From NCBI GenBank assembly GCA_965279315.1, contig OZ257145.1, positions 1,364,001 to 1,428,000 on the forward strand: DNA of 64,000 nucleotides. Direction: 5' to 3'. Below, piece after piece: positions 1 to 8,690 of the stretch. Below the pieces are notes generated by a model. The model was not told where the DNA came from, ran no database searches, and saw only the letters and a program-made list of their open reading frames with translations. How positions within the stretch are numbered: the first letter of the stretch is position 1; each line of letters opens with the position of its first letter. This DNA is from JAPWJZ01 sp965279315 (lineage in GTDB: Bacteria > Pseudomonadota > Alphaproteobacteria > Micavibrionales > UBA2020). The translations under genes and the position numbers were made by a program.

Positions 1-1
1 C

Positions 2-163
2 GCCATCGGTATCACGGTGTTTTCGGGCATGCTCGGCGTCACATTGCTCGGTATCTTCTTCACGCCCATCTTCTATGTCATCTTGCGCACGCTTGCGGGC
101 GGCACGTTGACGGGGCATCATCACGCGGGCACGATTGCCTGCCCGGCGGAGGCTGGAAAATGA
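2..163 (+). CDS. RND efflux transporter, C-terminal end (partial)
   Basis: Only the last 53 residues are inside the window. They form the closing transmembrane helix of an RND (HAE1-type) inner-membrane pump: an IGITVFSGML stretch, then LGIFFTPIFYVIL and a short polar tail ending in PAEAGK. Helix-plus-FTPIFYV is the usual end of AcrB/MexB-like proteins. The stop codon overlaps the ATG of the downstream NodT-type outer-membrane gene (ATGA), as expected for a pump operon. Identification rests on a short fragment plus that neighbour; substrate unknown. Confidence 0.8.
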   Translation, partial: AIGITVFSGMLGVTLLGIFFTPIFYVILRTLAGGTLTGHHHAGTIACPAEAGK

Positions 164-1659
164 AAATAAAGCATCTTGTATCCATGCTGGCGATCACGGC
201 GGCGCTGTCTGCCTGCAACATGGCGCCCGACTTCCTGAAGCCGGAAGTGACCAAAACGGAAGCGTTCAAGGAAGCGCCGACGGACAAGGAGTTGTCGGCC
301 AAGGAAACGGGCACATGGAAAGTGGCCGAACCGTCGGCGGCATTGCCGCGCGGCGAATGGTGGCGCGTTTTCGGCGATGAAAAACTGAACACGCTGGTCG
401 AACAGGCTGTCGCCGGCAACGAAAACGTGAAGGTCTATGCCGCGCGCGTCAAGCAGGCGCGGGCGACGGCGAAAGTGTCGCGTTCTTTCCTGTTCCCGAC
501 CATCGACAACACGACCAGCTTCACCCGCCGCCAGCCGAACGCTGTCGGCCGCGGCCTTGCGCCGGGCTCGTCGCTGGCCATTGAAAACGATGCGCTGACC
601 AGCTTCGGCCTCAATTACGAACTCGATGTGTTCGGCAGCGTGCGCGGCGGCTGGCTTGCTTCCCGCCTCGATGCGAAATCGGCGGCGGCCACCTATCAAA
701 GCGTGAAACTGGCGTTGCAGGCGGATGTGGCCGACCTTTACTTCTCCCTGCGCGCGGTTGACCGCGATATCGATATCCTGAACCGCGGCGTGACGCTGCG
801 CCAGCAGAACGCGCGCATCCTCGAGAAAAAATCGGATGCGGGCGACATCACGGAGCTGGATGTTGCATCCTCGGTCGTTGACCTTGAAAACACCCGCAGC
901 CAGCTCCACAGCGCCGAACAGCGCCGTGCGGAACTCGAACATGCCCTTGCCCTTGCGCTCGGCAAGGCGCCGATGGATTTCGCATTCCAAAAAGAAAACA
1001 TCGTCACGAAAATTCCCGTCATTCCCGCAGGCCTGCCCTCCACGCTGCTGGAACGCCGCCCCGATGTCACCGCCGCGCAAAGGGCGCTGGAGGCCTCGAA
1101 CCAGCGTATCGGTGTTGCCCGTGCCGCGTTCTTCCCCTCGCTGTTCCTGACAGGGTCGGGCGGCGTTGAATCGGACCTGCTGGGCAGCCTGTTCCAGTGG
1201 TCGAGCCGCAGCTGGGCCATCGGCCCGCTGATGACCGTGCCGATCTTCGGCGGCGGCCGCGCCGTGTCGAACCTCGACCGCAGCAAGGCGCAGTACGAAG
1301 AATCCGTGCATATCTATCGTAACCAGGTGTTGGAATCCTTCCGCGATGTGGAGGACAGCCTGTCACGCCTGCGCATGCTCTCGCGTCAGGCCAATGCGCA
1401 ATACCGCGCCGAACACGCGGCAAACCGCGCTGCGCAAATCGCGAAATTGCGGTATGACGAAGGCGATCTTGGCTACCTTGAAAGCATCACCGCCCGCCGC
1501 GAAGCGCTGGAGGCCGAACGTTCCGGCGTCGAGATCAAGCGCGCGCGGCTGTCCGGAACAATCCAGTTGATCCGCGCCCTTGGCGGCGGCTGGGATGCGC
1601 CCGCGAACGCACCGGTGCCGTTGGTGCCGGAGAAAAAAACGGAGAAAAAGAATGGCTGA
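160..1659 (+). CDS. NodT/OprM-family outer-membrane efflux lipoprotein
   Basis: A 499-residue outer-membrane factor of a tripartite RND efflux system, expected to form the trimeric channel through the outer membrane. The N-terminus is a lipoprotein signal with lipobox L16-S17-A18-C19. Two OEP repeats follow, with family-typical stretches LNTLVEQAVAGNENV, LERRPDVTAAQRALEASNQ and GPLMTVPIFGGGR. Length matches the family (about 470-500). The start overlaps the stop of the upstream RND pump by 4 bases, so the two are translationally coupled. The 3' end overlaps the start of the next gene by 8 bases. Substrate cannot be inferred. Confidence 0.93.
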   Translation: MKIKHLVSMLAITAALSACNMAPDFLKPEVTKTEAFKEAPTDKELSAKETGTWKVAEPSAALPRGEWWRVFGDEKLNTLVEQAVAGNENVKVYAARVKQARATAKVSRSFLFPTIDNTTSFTRRQPNAVGRGLAPGSSLAIENDALTSFGLNYELDVFGSVRGGWLASRLDAKSAAATYQSVKLALQADVADLYFSLRAVDRDIDILNRGVTLRQQNARILEKKSDAGDITELDVASSVVDLENTRSQLHSAEQRRAELEHALALALGKAPMDFAFQKENIVTKIPVIPAGLPSTLLERRPDVTAAQRALEASNQRIGVARAAFFPSLFLTGSGGVESDLLGSLFQWSSRSWAIGPLMTVPIFGGGRAVSNLDRSKAQYEESVHIYRNQVLESFRDVEDSLSRLRMLSRQANAQYRAEHAANRAAQIAKLRYDEGDLGYLESITARREALEAERSGVEIKRARLSGTIQLIRALGGGWDAPANAPVPLVPEKKTEKKNG

Positions 1660-2278
1660 TACGCGGTCCGACGCTGACATCCAGTCGGGCCTGCAAAAGC
1701 CCGGCGCGGGCGTTCCCCTGCATCATCGTTTGCTGATGCGCTATATCGTCCGCCCGCTGGTGATCGGCACCTCGACTTGGGAAAAAGACAGCGAAGGTTT
1801 CGCGCGTGTCGCCGGAAAGATCATCAAGGACTACGAATCTTTAAGCGAAGAGCAGCGCACGAAGCGCGTGCTCGTGCCGCCGCAATTCGGGCTGGAGGAC
1901 AGCTCGCGCTATTGGTCCGCCGCCATGTTGCTTGAACATATGCTGATCGTGACGCAGGGCATCGCATTGCTGGTCGTCCCGCTGTCAAAAGGCATCGTGC
2001 CGGATTACGAAGTCGAAATGGCGCGCGTGAAGCCCAAGGGCGAAATGACCGCGCAGGATGCGCTCACGAAATTCCGCGCCTATTCTGCAACAGCGATGGC
2101 GGAGCTCGACAAGGCCGTCGGCGACCGCAACAGCAAGGCAGCCCTGCTGCACCCGTGGTTCGGCCCCTTCACCGCCCGGCAATGGCATTGGCTGATGACC
2201 GCCCATGCGGTCGTCCACCTCAACCAATTGCGCGCGATTTGCTGGCGATTGAATCCTCCAAAAATGCATCCGAAATAA
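1652..2278 (+). CDS. DinB/DUF1569-like protein
   Basis: A 208-residue protein whose C-terminal half has the DinB-like four-helix pattern: LLEHMLIV near the middle, then HPWFGPFTARQWHWLMTAH and VVHLNQL, which place three spaced histidines as in metal-binding DinB/DUF1569 proteins. Some family members are thiol-dependent transferases or hydrolases, but no specific reaction can be assigned here. I chose the ATG at 1652 because GGAG lies 8 bases upstream and it overlaps the efflux gene stop; an in-frame extension upstream would run inside that gene. The last 59 bases overlap the convergent FAD protein gene on the other strand. Confidence 0.75.
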   Translation: MADTRSDADIQSGLQKPGAGVPLHHRLLMRYIVRPLVIGTSTWEKDSEGFARVAGKIIKDYESLSEEQRTKRVLVPPQFGLEDSSRYWSAAMLLEHMLIVTQGIALLVVPLSKGIVPDYEVEMARVKPKGEMTAQDALTKFRAYSATAMAELDKAVGDRNSKAALLHPWFGPFTARQWHWLMTAHAVVHLNQLRAICWRLNPPKMHPK

Positions 2279-3569
2279 TCTTCGCCTGCGCGCGCAATTC
2301 CGGCACGGCTGTCGTTTCAAATAGCGCGCCGAACAGCGGCGCGCCCAGCGCATACATCTCGCAGGGGCGGTCGCGGTAGACCAGCATATTGTCGGACGCG
2401 CGGATGCCGTAATCGTTGCCCGACGGTTTTGCCAAACCCTTCGCCAGAATGTTCCCCAGCAGCGGGTTATTGCCGGTTTTGTAATCAACGCCTGTGCAAC
2501 GTAAAGCAAGGTCGAAGCCTTCCGCCGTTTGTGCGCCGGTTTTTGTCTGTAATTCGAGTTTAATCCCGCCGGGTGTTTCCGTGGCGGAAGCCACCCGTGC
2601 TTTCACCATCTTCAACTGGCCGCTTTTCTGCGCGGCATCGATGCGCTCCGCGATATGCGGGGCACAGCGGTGGCGGTGGATGTTCCACAGCGTGAAGTAT
2701 TTATTCACCAGACGCTCGCGGTCGGTCGCGCTCAAGGAACGCCAGATATCCTGCGTCAGCGGGCGCAGGCTGTCGATGATGTAATGCCATTCGCGCGCGC
2801 CTGCCTTAATCTCGCGCCGCAATGCCTGCATGATGGTCGAGAGCCGTTGCGAAATATACTCGTCCGGCGGTAACGCCACCCGCTTTGCCGCGTCATAGCC
2901 TGCCAGATGTGCGCGGGGCAGGGCGGCATGGCCGGAATAGCAGGTGATCTCGCCCTGCCAGCCGCTATCGAGGATGCTGATGATGATATCTGCCGCCGTC
3001 AACCCGCTGCCGATCAGCGCGATTTTCTTTTGTGCGGGTGACAGCGTCTTAAAATCATATTTCCAGGGCTGGCCGATCACGGGGCTGTCATCGGCTTTGT
3101 GCAGCGCATTGCCAATCGCTAAAACGACGACGCGTGCATCAATGCCGTCACCGCCGGAGCGGACGGAGAGGTATTCGGCATGGTCCTCGATATCCTCCGC
3201 CTCGCCCTGAAACCAGTCGAGACGGATGCCCTTTTCGCGCGCGGTGTAGTGCGCGGCATCGAGAACAGATTGCAGGTATTGCGCGTATAATTTGCGCGGC
3301 AGATAATCGCCGGGTGCGACGGTGATGCCTTGCGCGGTCACCCATTCATAAAAATGGCGGTGGTTATCGGCGAACAGCCCCATATTCGCGGCCGGCACGT
3401 TCAGCAGGTGTTCGTCGCGCGGCGTGGCATAGGCGGGGCCAAACACACCCCGTGGTTCGCGGGACACCACGGCAATGGCAATCGGTTTTGTGGCATCGCG
3501 CACGATGTTTGCGATGGTCGCAACGCCTGAAAACCCGCCGCCGACAATGGCAATATCGTACCAGCCCAT
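2220..3569 (-). CDS. FAD/NAD(P)-binding protein (YdhS-like)
   Basis: A 449-residue flavoprotein of the FAD-NAD(P)-binding type (Pfam NAD_binding_9). Visible motifs: an N-terminal dinucleotide fold VGGGFSG at residues 9-15, the conserved GPAYATP..HLLNVPA region after strand 2, and a second Rossmann motif LIGSGLTAADI mid-protein. These proteins are predicted oxidoreductases of unknown substrate. I take ATG 3569 (MGWYDIAIVGGG), which puts the Rossmann motif at the N-terminus and leaves 2 bases after the DUF6356 stop. It appears to be the third gene of an Rrf2-DUF6356-FAD operon. A redox or sulfur-related role is inferred only from context. The 3' end overlaps the convergent DinB-like gene by 59 bases. 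Confidence 0.82.
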   Translation of the reverse strand: MGWYDIAIVGGGFSGVATIANIVRDATKPIAIAVVSREPRGVFGPAYATPRDEHLLNVPAANMGLFADNHRHFYEWVTAQGITVAPGDYLPRKLYAQYLQSVLDAAHYTAREKGIRLDWFQGEAEDIEDHAEYLSVRSGGDGIDARVVVLAIGNALHKADDSPVIGQPWKYDFKTLSPAQKKIALIGSGLTAADIIISILDSGWQGEITCYSGHAALPRAHLAGYDAAKRVALPPDEYISQRLSTIMQALRREIKAGAREWHYIIDSLRPLTQDIWRSLSATDRERLVNKYFTLWNIHRHRCAPHIAERIDAAQKSGQLKMVKARVASATETPGGIKLELQTKTGAQTAEGFDLALRCTGVDYKTGNNPLLGNILAKGLAKPSGNDYGIRASDNMLVYRDRPCEMYALGAPLFGALFETTAVPELRAQAKIISDAFLEDSIASKSRAIG

Positions 3570-3571
3570 CT

Positions 3572-3820
3572 TTAAGCGGCTTTTTTGTGCAGCGTGGTCA
3601 CGGTATCGGGGGATTTTGCGGCGCGCGCAACGATGGTCGCGTTCAGTTGCCTGATATTCGCGCTGGCCGTGGTGGTGAACAGGCACGGAAAGATGCCGTG
3701 GACGAAAAGGGCGAAGCCGGAAAAGAAAAGCGTGGCGGCAGTTTTAATGGTAAATCCCAAATGCTCGAAATACGTCTCGCCGGCCTCATGACAATGGTTT
3801 GTGAACAGTTTGCGGATCAA
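3572..3820 (-). CDS. DUF6356 family small membrane protein
   Basis: An 82-residue protein with the DUF6356 layout: an N-terminal LFTNHCHEAGETYFEHLGF segment, a hydrophobic stretch (AATLFFSGFALFVHGIFPCLF) that should span or dip into the membrane, and a polar C-terminus. The start is a TTG at 3820 supported by AGGAG 8 bases upstream. It lies 11 bases after the Rrf2 regulator gene and 2 bases before the FAD gene, so all three are probably one transcript. Function of the family is not known to me; in alphaproteobacteria these are small single-domain proteins. Confidence 0.78.
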   Translation of the reverse strand: MIRKLFTNHCHEAGETYFEHLGFTIKTAATLFFSGFALFVHGIFPCLFTTTASANIRQLNATIVARAAKSPDTVTTLHKKAA

Positions 3821-3831
3821 TTGAAATACTC

Positions 3832-4269
3832 CTACCAGAATAGTTGCTGTTTTTTCTTGGGCGACATGTTGAGCAGGTCTTCGAGCGACAATCCGTCCAG
3901 CACTTCCGAAATCTTATTTCGCACCTCCAGCATCGCATGGCGGATGACGCAGATTTTTTCGTCGGTGCAGTCGTCGCATTTTTTGTAGTAAAATGTGCTG
4001 GCGCAGGGGATGGGCGCCAGCATGCCGTCCATCGCGCGCACCACATGGCCGAGCATGATTTTTTCAGGCGCGCCCTTTAATTTATGACCGCCATGCGCGC
4101 CACGCTCCGATGTCAGCGCATCTGCCTTGCGCAGGTCGGTCAGTATCGCCTCGAGAAACTTTGCCGGCACGCGCGCCTTTTGCGCAATCGCGCTCGACGG
4201 CAGTTTCTTGCCTTCGGATGCCAGTACGACGAGCGCCTTCAGCGCGTATTTGCATTTCATGGAGAGCAT
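3832..4269 (-). CDS. Rrf2-family transcriptional regulator with cysteine cluster
   Basis: A 145-residue winged-helix regulator. The N-terminal MKCKYALKALVVLA and ...IAQKARVPAKFLEAIL segments match the Rrf2 DNA-binding domain, and the GAHGGHKL wing is typical. Near residues 88-105 there are four cysteines arranged C-x9-C-x2-C-x6-C, compatible with Fe-S or metal sensing as in IscR/NsrR-like members, although the spacing differs from the three-Cys IscR pattern. A second possible start is the Met at residue 4. Sitting beside serine acetyltransferase and transsulfuration genes, it may sense sulfur or Fe-S status, like CymR or IscR. AGGA in the leader serves as ribosome site. Confidence 0.9.
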   Translation of the reverse strand: MLSMKCKYALKALVVLASEGKKLPSSAIAQKARVPAKFLEAILTDLRKADALTSERGAHGGHKLKGAPEKIMLGHVVRAMDGMLAPIPCASTFYYKKCDDCTDEKICVIRHAMLEVRNKISEVLDGLSLEDLLNMSPKKKQQLFW

Positions 4270-4337
4270 GATTCAATTCCTATTAAATTTATATGAATTA
4301 ATCGCCAACGGCGCAAGCTTAAAAATAACCGCTTGAT
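4270..4337. promoter_or_regulatory. AT-rich leader of the Rrf2 gene with AATTC/GAATT inverted repeat
   Basis: This short gap between the regulator and the serine acetyltransferase gene is markedly AT-rich. It carries AATTC at 4275-4279 and GAATT at 4295-4299, an inverted repeat with 15 bases between the arms. Position upstream of an Rrf2 gene suggests an autoregulatory operator; no -10/-35 pair is clear. This is inference from position and composition. Confidence 0.3.
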
Positions 4338-5111
4338 TTAGTTTATGATTTTCGCAGGGGTGCCAGCAACCGTTTTGCCTTCGGGCACGTCATGTACGAC
4401 AACGCTGCCCGCCGCCACTTTCGCGCCCCGGCCGATTTCGATATTGCCAATGATGGTGGCATGTGCGCCCAAAATCGCGCCTTCGCGCACCTTCGGGTGA
4501 CGGTCGCCGGGTTCCAGGCTGCGCCCGCCCAGCGTAACGCCGTGCCAGAGCAGCACGTCGTTTTCAACCACGGCGGTTTCGCCGATCACGATGCCCGTCG
4601 CGTGGTCCATCATCACGCCGCTGCCGATGCGGGCGGCAGGGTGGATATCGACCCCGAAGACATCCGAAATGCGGTTTTGCAGGAACAGCGCCATATGCTG
4701 GCGGTCGGTGCCCCACAGGTAATGCGCGAGGCGATAGGATTGCAGCGCGTGGAAACCCTTGAAGAATAAAAACGGCGCGACCCAGTCGCGCGCGGCGGGG
4801 TCATGCCCCGTGATCGCATTCAGGTCGCGGCCGACTGTTTCGACAAGGTCTGGCACGGCATCGGCGAAATCCGCGAACAGCTGCAAAATCAAACCCTCGG
4901 GCAAATGCTTCGCCGCCAGCTTTTCCGACAGCAAACGGCCCAGCGCCTCGGGCAGGGATTTTGCGGGCAGGATGACGCACTGCAGCAAAGGCGCCAGCGC
5001 GGCATCCGTCGTGGCCAGTTTTTCCGCTTCCGCTTTCAGGCTTTTCCAGCAGGCGGCGGATGTCGCGGATTTGATGCAATGCAGGTTCGTCATGCGAATA
5101 TTTTTACCCAA
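4338..5111 (-). CDS. cysE: serine O-acetyltransferase
   Basis: A 257-residue serine acetyltransferase (EpsC/CysE group) that makes O-acetyl-L-serine from serine and acetyl-CoA, the first step of cysteine synthesis. The N-terminal helical domain is followed by RLAHYLWG, ISDVFGVDIHPAARIGSGVMMDH, and a left-handed beta-helix of hexapeptide repeats (GIVIGETAVV, LLWHGVTLGG, GDRHPKVREGAILGA), ending GTPAKIIN. The catalytic His/Asp region DIHPAA and HPKV is intact. It is transcribed away from the cystathionine beta-synthase gene, with 92 bases between, so divergent control is likely. Confidence 0.93.
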   Translation of the reverse strand: MGKNIRMTNLHCIKSATSAACWKSLKAEAEKLATTDAALAPLLQCVILPAKSLPEALGRLLSEKLAAKHLPEGLILQLFADFADAVPDLVETVGRDLNAITGHDPAARDWVAPFLFFKGFHALQSYRLAHYLWGTDRQHMALFLQNRISDVFGVDIHPAARIGSGVMMDHATGIVIGETAVVENDVLLWHGVTLGGRSLEPGDRHPKVREGAILGAHATIIGNIEIGRGAKVAAGSVVVHDVPEGKTVAGTPAKIIN

Positions 5112-5212
5112 TTAACCCCATGAAGTCACGCCATTATGTTGCCGTTGCCTTTAATGCGGAAAAAGAATAGCATCAGCCCGATTTCGCTCAATTTTTTGGA
5201 CAGGTGATTACG

Positions 5213-6592
5213 ATGAAGCAAAGCGCCCCCGGCGTTATCCAGCTGATCGGCAACACGCCGATGGTGCAGGTTTCAAGGCTCGATACCGGCCCGTGCCAGC
5301 TGTTCCTGAAAATGGAATCGCACAACCCTGGTGGATCGATCAAGGACCGCATCGCGCGCACGATGATCGAGGCGGCGGAGCAGGACGGGCGCCTGAAACC
5401 GGGCGGCACGATCGTGGAGGCGACCGCAGGCAATACCGGCCTCGGCCTTGCGCTCATCGGCGTGCTGAAGGGGTACAAAGTCATCCTCGTCGTGCCGGAT
5501 AAAATGAGCCGCGAGAAAATTTTCCATTGCAAGGCACTGGGCGCCGATGTGCGCACCGCGCGCTCCGATGTGGTGAAGGGGCATCCCGAATATTATCAGG
5601 AAGTGGCTGAACGCATCGCCAAGGAAACCGGCGGTTTCTACGCCAACCAGTTTTCCAACCCCGCCAATTCGCTGGCGCATGAAACATCGACCGCGCCCGA
5701 AATCTGGGAACAGATGCAGCATGATGTCGATGCGATCGTCTGCGGCGTCGGATCCGGCGGCACGATGGCGGGCATCGCGTCCTTCATCAACCGCGTCAGC
5801 CCGAAGACGGAAATGGTGCTGGCGGATCCCGTCGGCTCCATCCTCGCGCCGCTGGTGAACGAAGGCAAAACCGTCACGCCCGGCTCGTGGCTTGTGGAGG
5901 GCATCGGGGAAGATTTCATCCCAAGCATCCTCGACATGAAGGTGATCAACAAGGCCTATGCAATCCCGGATGAAGAAAGCATCGGCACCGCGCGCCAGCT
6001 GCTGAAGAACGAAGGCATCTTGGCCGGCACGTCATCCGGCACGCTCATCGCCGCTGCGCTGCGCTATTGCCGCGACCAGAAAACGCCGAAACGCGTCGTG
6101 ACCTTCGTCTGCGACCGCGGCGACAAGTACCTGTCCAAGGCCTTCAGCGATTCATGGATGACCGAACAGGGCTTCGCCGCCCGCGTGAAAACCGGCACGG
6201 TCGAGGATTTGATCGTCCGCCGCCACGATGCGGGTGACACGGTTGTCGTGCAGGCAACGGATACGTTGCAGACAGCGTATAAGCGCATGCGCTTCGCAGA
6301 CGTCTCCCAATTGCCCGTGCTGGATGACAAGGGCATGCTGGTCGGCCTGGTTGATGAAAAGATGTTGCTCGACGGCTTCACGCATGACGGCAAGGTTGTG
6401 CCGCTATCGGCAACCGCCGGCGAAGTGATGCGCCCCCCCAAGCCCAGCCTGCCGCGCGAAACGCCGATCGGCGAGGCGTCGACATTCCTGCGTAACCACC
6501 CGCTGGTGATGGTGACCGATAACGGCAAGCTGCTGGGCCTCATCACGCGCGTCGATATGCTCAACCACTTCTACCTGAAAGGTGCCGCATGA
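5213..6592 (+). CDS. cbs: cystathionine beta-synthase (PLP domain plus CBS pair)
   Basis: A fold-type II PLP enzyme joined to a C-terminal pair of CBS domains, 459 residues. The PLP lysine is in PGGSIKDRIA, followed by TAGNTGLGLAL and the phosphate loop GVGSGGTMAG. The last 130 residues hold two CBS repeats (LQTAYKRMRFADVSQLPVL and GLITRVDMLNHF), which in this family bind adenosyl ligands. Serine plus homocysteine to cystathionine is the expected reaction; a cysteine-synthase activity cannot be excluded. I prefer ATG 5213 because GGACAGG lies 8 bases upstream; an in-frame GTG at 5204 is the alternative. Four-base overlap with the next gene. Confidence 0.88.
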   Translation: MKQSAPGVIQLIGNTPMVQVSRLDTGPCQLFLKMESHNPGGSIKDRIARTMIEAAEQDGRLKPGGTIVEATAGNTGLGLALIGVLKGYKVILVVPDKMSREKIFHCKALGADVRTARSDVVKGHPEYYQEVAERIAKETGGFYANQFSNPANSLAHETSTAPEIWEQMQHDVDAIVCGVGSGGTMAGIASFINRVSPKTEMVLADPVGSILAPLVNEGKTVTPGSWLVEGIGEDFIPSILDMKVINKAYAIPDEESIGTARQLLKNEGILAGTSSGTLIAAALRYCRDQKTPKRVVTFVCDRGDKYLSKAFSDSWMTEQGFAARVKTGTVEDLIVRRHDAGDTVVVQATDTLQTAYKRMRFADVSQLPVLDDKGMLVGLVDEKMLLDGFTHDGKVVPLSATAGEVMRPPKPSLPRETPIGEASTFLRNHPLVMVTDNGKLLGLITRVDMLNHFYLKGAA

Positions 6593-7752
6593 CCGGGGGC
6601 AAAAACCGCGCGTTTTCCACGCGCTGCATTCATGGCGGCCAGCAGCACGACCCCACGACGGGCGCCGTGAACGTGCCGATTTACCAGACCTCCACCTATG
6701 CGCAGGCCGCACCCGGCGAGCATAAGGGTTTCGTCTATGCGCGCGGCCACAACCCTACGCGCCACGCGTTTGAACGCGCAATGGCCGACCTTGAAGACGG
6801 CATTGCCGGCTTCGGTTTCGGATCTGGCATGGCGGCGATGGATGCGATCCTCGACCTGCTGCCCGTGAACGCGCATATGATTGCTTCCGACGACTTATAT
6901 GGCGGCAGCTATCGCCTGTTCGAACGCGTCCGCAAGGGCACAACGGGCTTGACAGTCACGTATGTCGATATGTCGGACGTCAAAAACGTGGCCGATGCGA
7001 TCAAGCCGGAAACCAAAATGATCTGGGTGGAAACGCCCACAAACCCGCTGCTGAAACTGACCGATATCGCGGCGGTGGCGGCGGTTGCCAAAAAACACAA
7101 CCTGCTGTCGGTGATCGACAACACCTTTGCGACACCCGCGCTACAACGCCCGCTGACGCTTGGCATCGACCTTGTCGTGCATTCGGCCACCAAATATATC
7201 GGTGGCCATAGCGACGTGATCGGCGGCGTGGTGGTGGTTGCCAATCAGGATTTGGCCGACAAGCTGAAATTCATCCAGAACGCGACCGGCGGCATCCTCG
7301 GCCCGTTCGATAGCTTCCTTGCGCTGCGCGGCGTAAAAACGCTGGATGTGCGCATGGAACGCCACTGCGCCAGCGGGCTGAAGGTCGCGGCTTGGTTGGA
7401 AAAACACCCGAAAATCGAAAAGGTTTTCTATCCCGGCCTGCCCTCGCATCCGCAACATGCGCTGGCCAAAAAACAGATGTCCGGTTTTGGCGGCATGATC
7501 ACCGCCGTGATCAAGGGTGACCTTGACGCGTCGCGCCGTATGCTGTCGGCCTGCAAGGTGTTTACCCTTGCGGAAAGTTTGGGCGGCGTCGAAAGCCTGA
7601 TCGAGCATCCTGCCATCATGACCCATGCGTCCATTCCCAAAGAACAGCGCGAAGCCCTGGGCATCAGCGACGGCCTCATACGCCTGTCCATCGGCATCGA
7701 AAGCGCCGACGACCTCATTTCCGACCTCGACGAGGCATTAAGCAAGGCATGA
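6589..7752 (+). CDS. cystathionine gamma-synthase/lyase family PLP enzyme
   Basis: A 387-residue Cys/Met-metabolism PLP enzyme. N-terminal FSTRCIHGGQQHDPTTGAVN and PIYQTSTY are typical; the PLP-binding lysine is in HSATKYIGGHSDVIGG, preceded by VIDNTFATP. The C-terminus ESLGGVESLIEHPAIMTH and GLIRLSIGIE are also canonical. With the adjacent cystathionine beta-synthase it most plausibly acts as cystathionine gamma-lyase in reverse transsulfuration (homocysteine to cysteine), but gamma-synthase activity cannot be separated by motif. Its ATG overlaps the cbs stop, and its own stop overlaps the glucokinase start. Confidence 0.9.
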   Translation: MTGGKNRAFSTRCIHGGQQHDPTTGAVNVPIYQTSTYAQAAPGEHKGFVYARGHNPTRHAFERAMADLEDGIAGFGFGSGMAAMDAILDLLPVNAHMIASDDLYGGSYRLFERVRKGTTGLTVTYVDMSDVKNVADAIKPETKMIWVETPTNPLLKLTDIAAVAAVAKKHNLLSVIDNTFATPALQRPLTLGIDLVVHSATKYIGGHSDVIGGVVVVANQDLADKLKFIQNATGGILGPFDSFLALRGVKTLDVRMERHCASGLKVAAWLEKHPKIEKVFYPGLPSHPQHALAKKQMSGFGGMITAVIKGDLDASRRMLSACKVFTLAESLGGVESLIEHPAIMTHASIPKEQREALGISDGLIRLSIGIESADDLISDLDEALSKA

Positions 7753-8690
7753 GCAAGATCATCGCGGATATCGGCGGCACGAATGCGCGCTTTGCGCTGG
7801 TGGATAATGCGGGCAATATCAGCAATGTCGACGTGCTGCCCTGCGCCGATTACAAATCACCCGCCGAAGCCGCACAAGCCTACCTGAAGCGCATCGATGC
7901 GCAGCCGAAAACGGGCGCGTTCGCCGTGGCGACAGCGCTCGACGGCACCGATGCGGTTGCCATGACGAACCATGTGTGGAATTTCTCCATCAGCGGCACG
8001 AAATCCGACATCGGTTTGTCGTCGCTCCGCGTCGTGAACGATTTTGCCGCGCTGGCCTATGCCGTGCCCTATCTTGCCGGGAAAGACCGTTATCAATTGG
8101 GCGGCGGCGAGGCTCAGAAAAACATGCCCATCGCCATCATTGGCCCCGGCACGGGGCTGGGCGTGGCTGGTGTGGTGTTCGATGAAAACGGCAAGCCGAT
8201 CATCGTGACCGCCGAAGGCGGCCATGTGACGATGCCTGCCGATAACGCGCGCGAATTCGCATTGTTCGAATGGCTCAAAAATTCCAAATACCATCATATC
8301 TCGGCCGAGCGCGTCGTGTCGGGCAAGGGGCTGGTGAATTTGTATCACGCCGTCTGCGGCGTCGATGGCCTGAACCTGCCGGAACTCACCCCCGCCGAAA
8401 TCACGGCGAAGGCGCTGGATAAATCCTGCAATGCCTGCGTCGAAGTGCTCGACCTGTTCTGCCATTTCCTGGGCGTCGTGTCAGGCAACCTTGCGCTGTC
8501 CTATGGTGCGGCGGGCGGGCTTTATATTGCGGGCGGCATCGTGCCGCAGCTGGGCGAATATTTCAAAACCTCGCGCTTCCGCGACAGCTACCTTGCGAAA
8601 GGCCGCTTCGCCGAATATGTCGGGCGCATCCCGACCTTTGTCATCACGCACCCGTATCCCGGCCTTGAAGGCCTGAAAAATATCGCCTAA
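7749..8690 (+). CDS. glk: glucokinase
   Basis: A 313-residue glucokinase of the bacterial Glk group (not ROK). The ATP-binding phosphate-1 motif IADIGGTNARFALV is at the N-terminus. NDFAALAYAVPYL carries the sugar-binding Asn-Asp, IIGPGTGLGVAG is the phosphate-2 loop, and EGGHVTMPA contributes the glucose-binding Glu-His. The C-terminal LYIAGGIVPQL is the adenosine motif. It phosphorylates glucose to glucose 6-phosphate in the cytosol. The ATGA overlap couples it to the upstream transsulfuration gene, but its product fits the trehalose/alpha-glucan genes further right, which would release glucose. Convergent four-base overlap with the next gene. Confidence 0.93.
   Translation: MSKIIADIGGTNARFALVDNAGNISNVDVLPCADYKSPAEAAQAYLKRIDAQPKTGAFAVATALDGTDAVAMTNHVWNFSISGTKSDIGLSSLRVVNDFAALAYAVPYLAGKDRYQLGGGEAQKNMPIAIIGPGTGLGVAGVVFDENGKPIIVTAEGGHVTMPADNAREFALFEWLKNSKYHHISAERVVSGKGLVNLYHAVCGVDGLNLPELTPAEITAKALDKSCNACVEVLDLFCHFLGVVSGNLALSYGAAGGLYIAGGIVPQLGEYFKTSRFRDSYLAKGRFAEYVGRIPTFVITHPYPGLEGLKNIA

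Noticed and set aside
5204..5212. GTG start for the cystathionine beta-synthase
   Set aside because: GTG overlaps the likely ribosome site GGACAGG; the ATG at 5213 has proper spacing.
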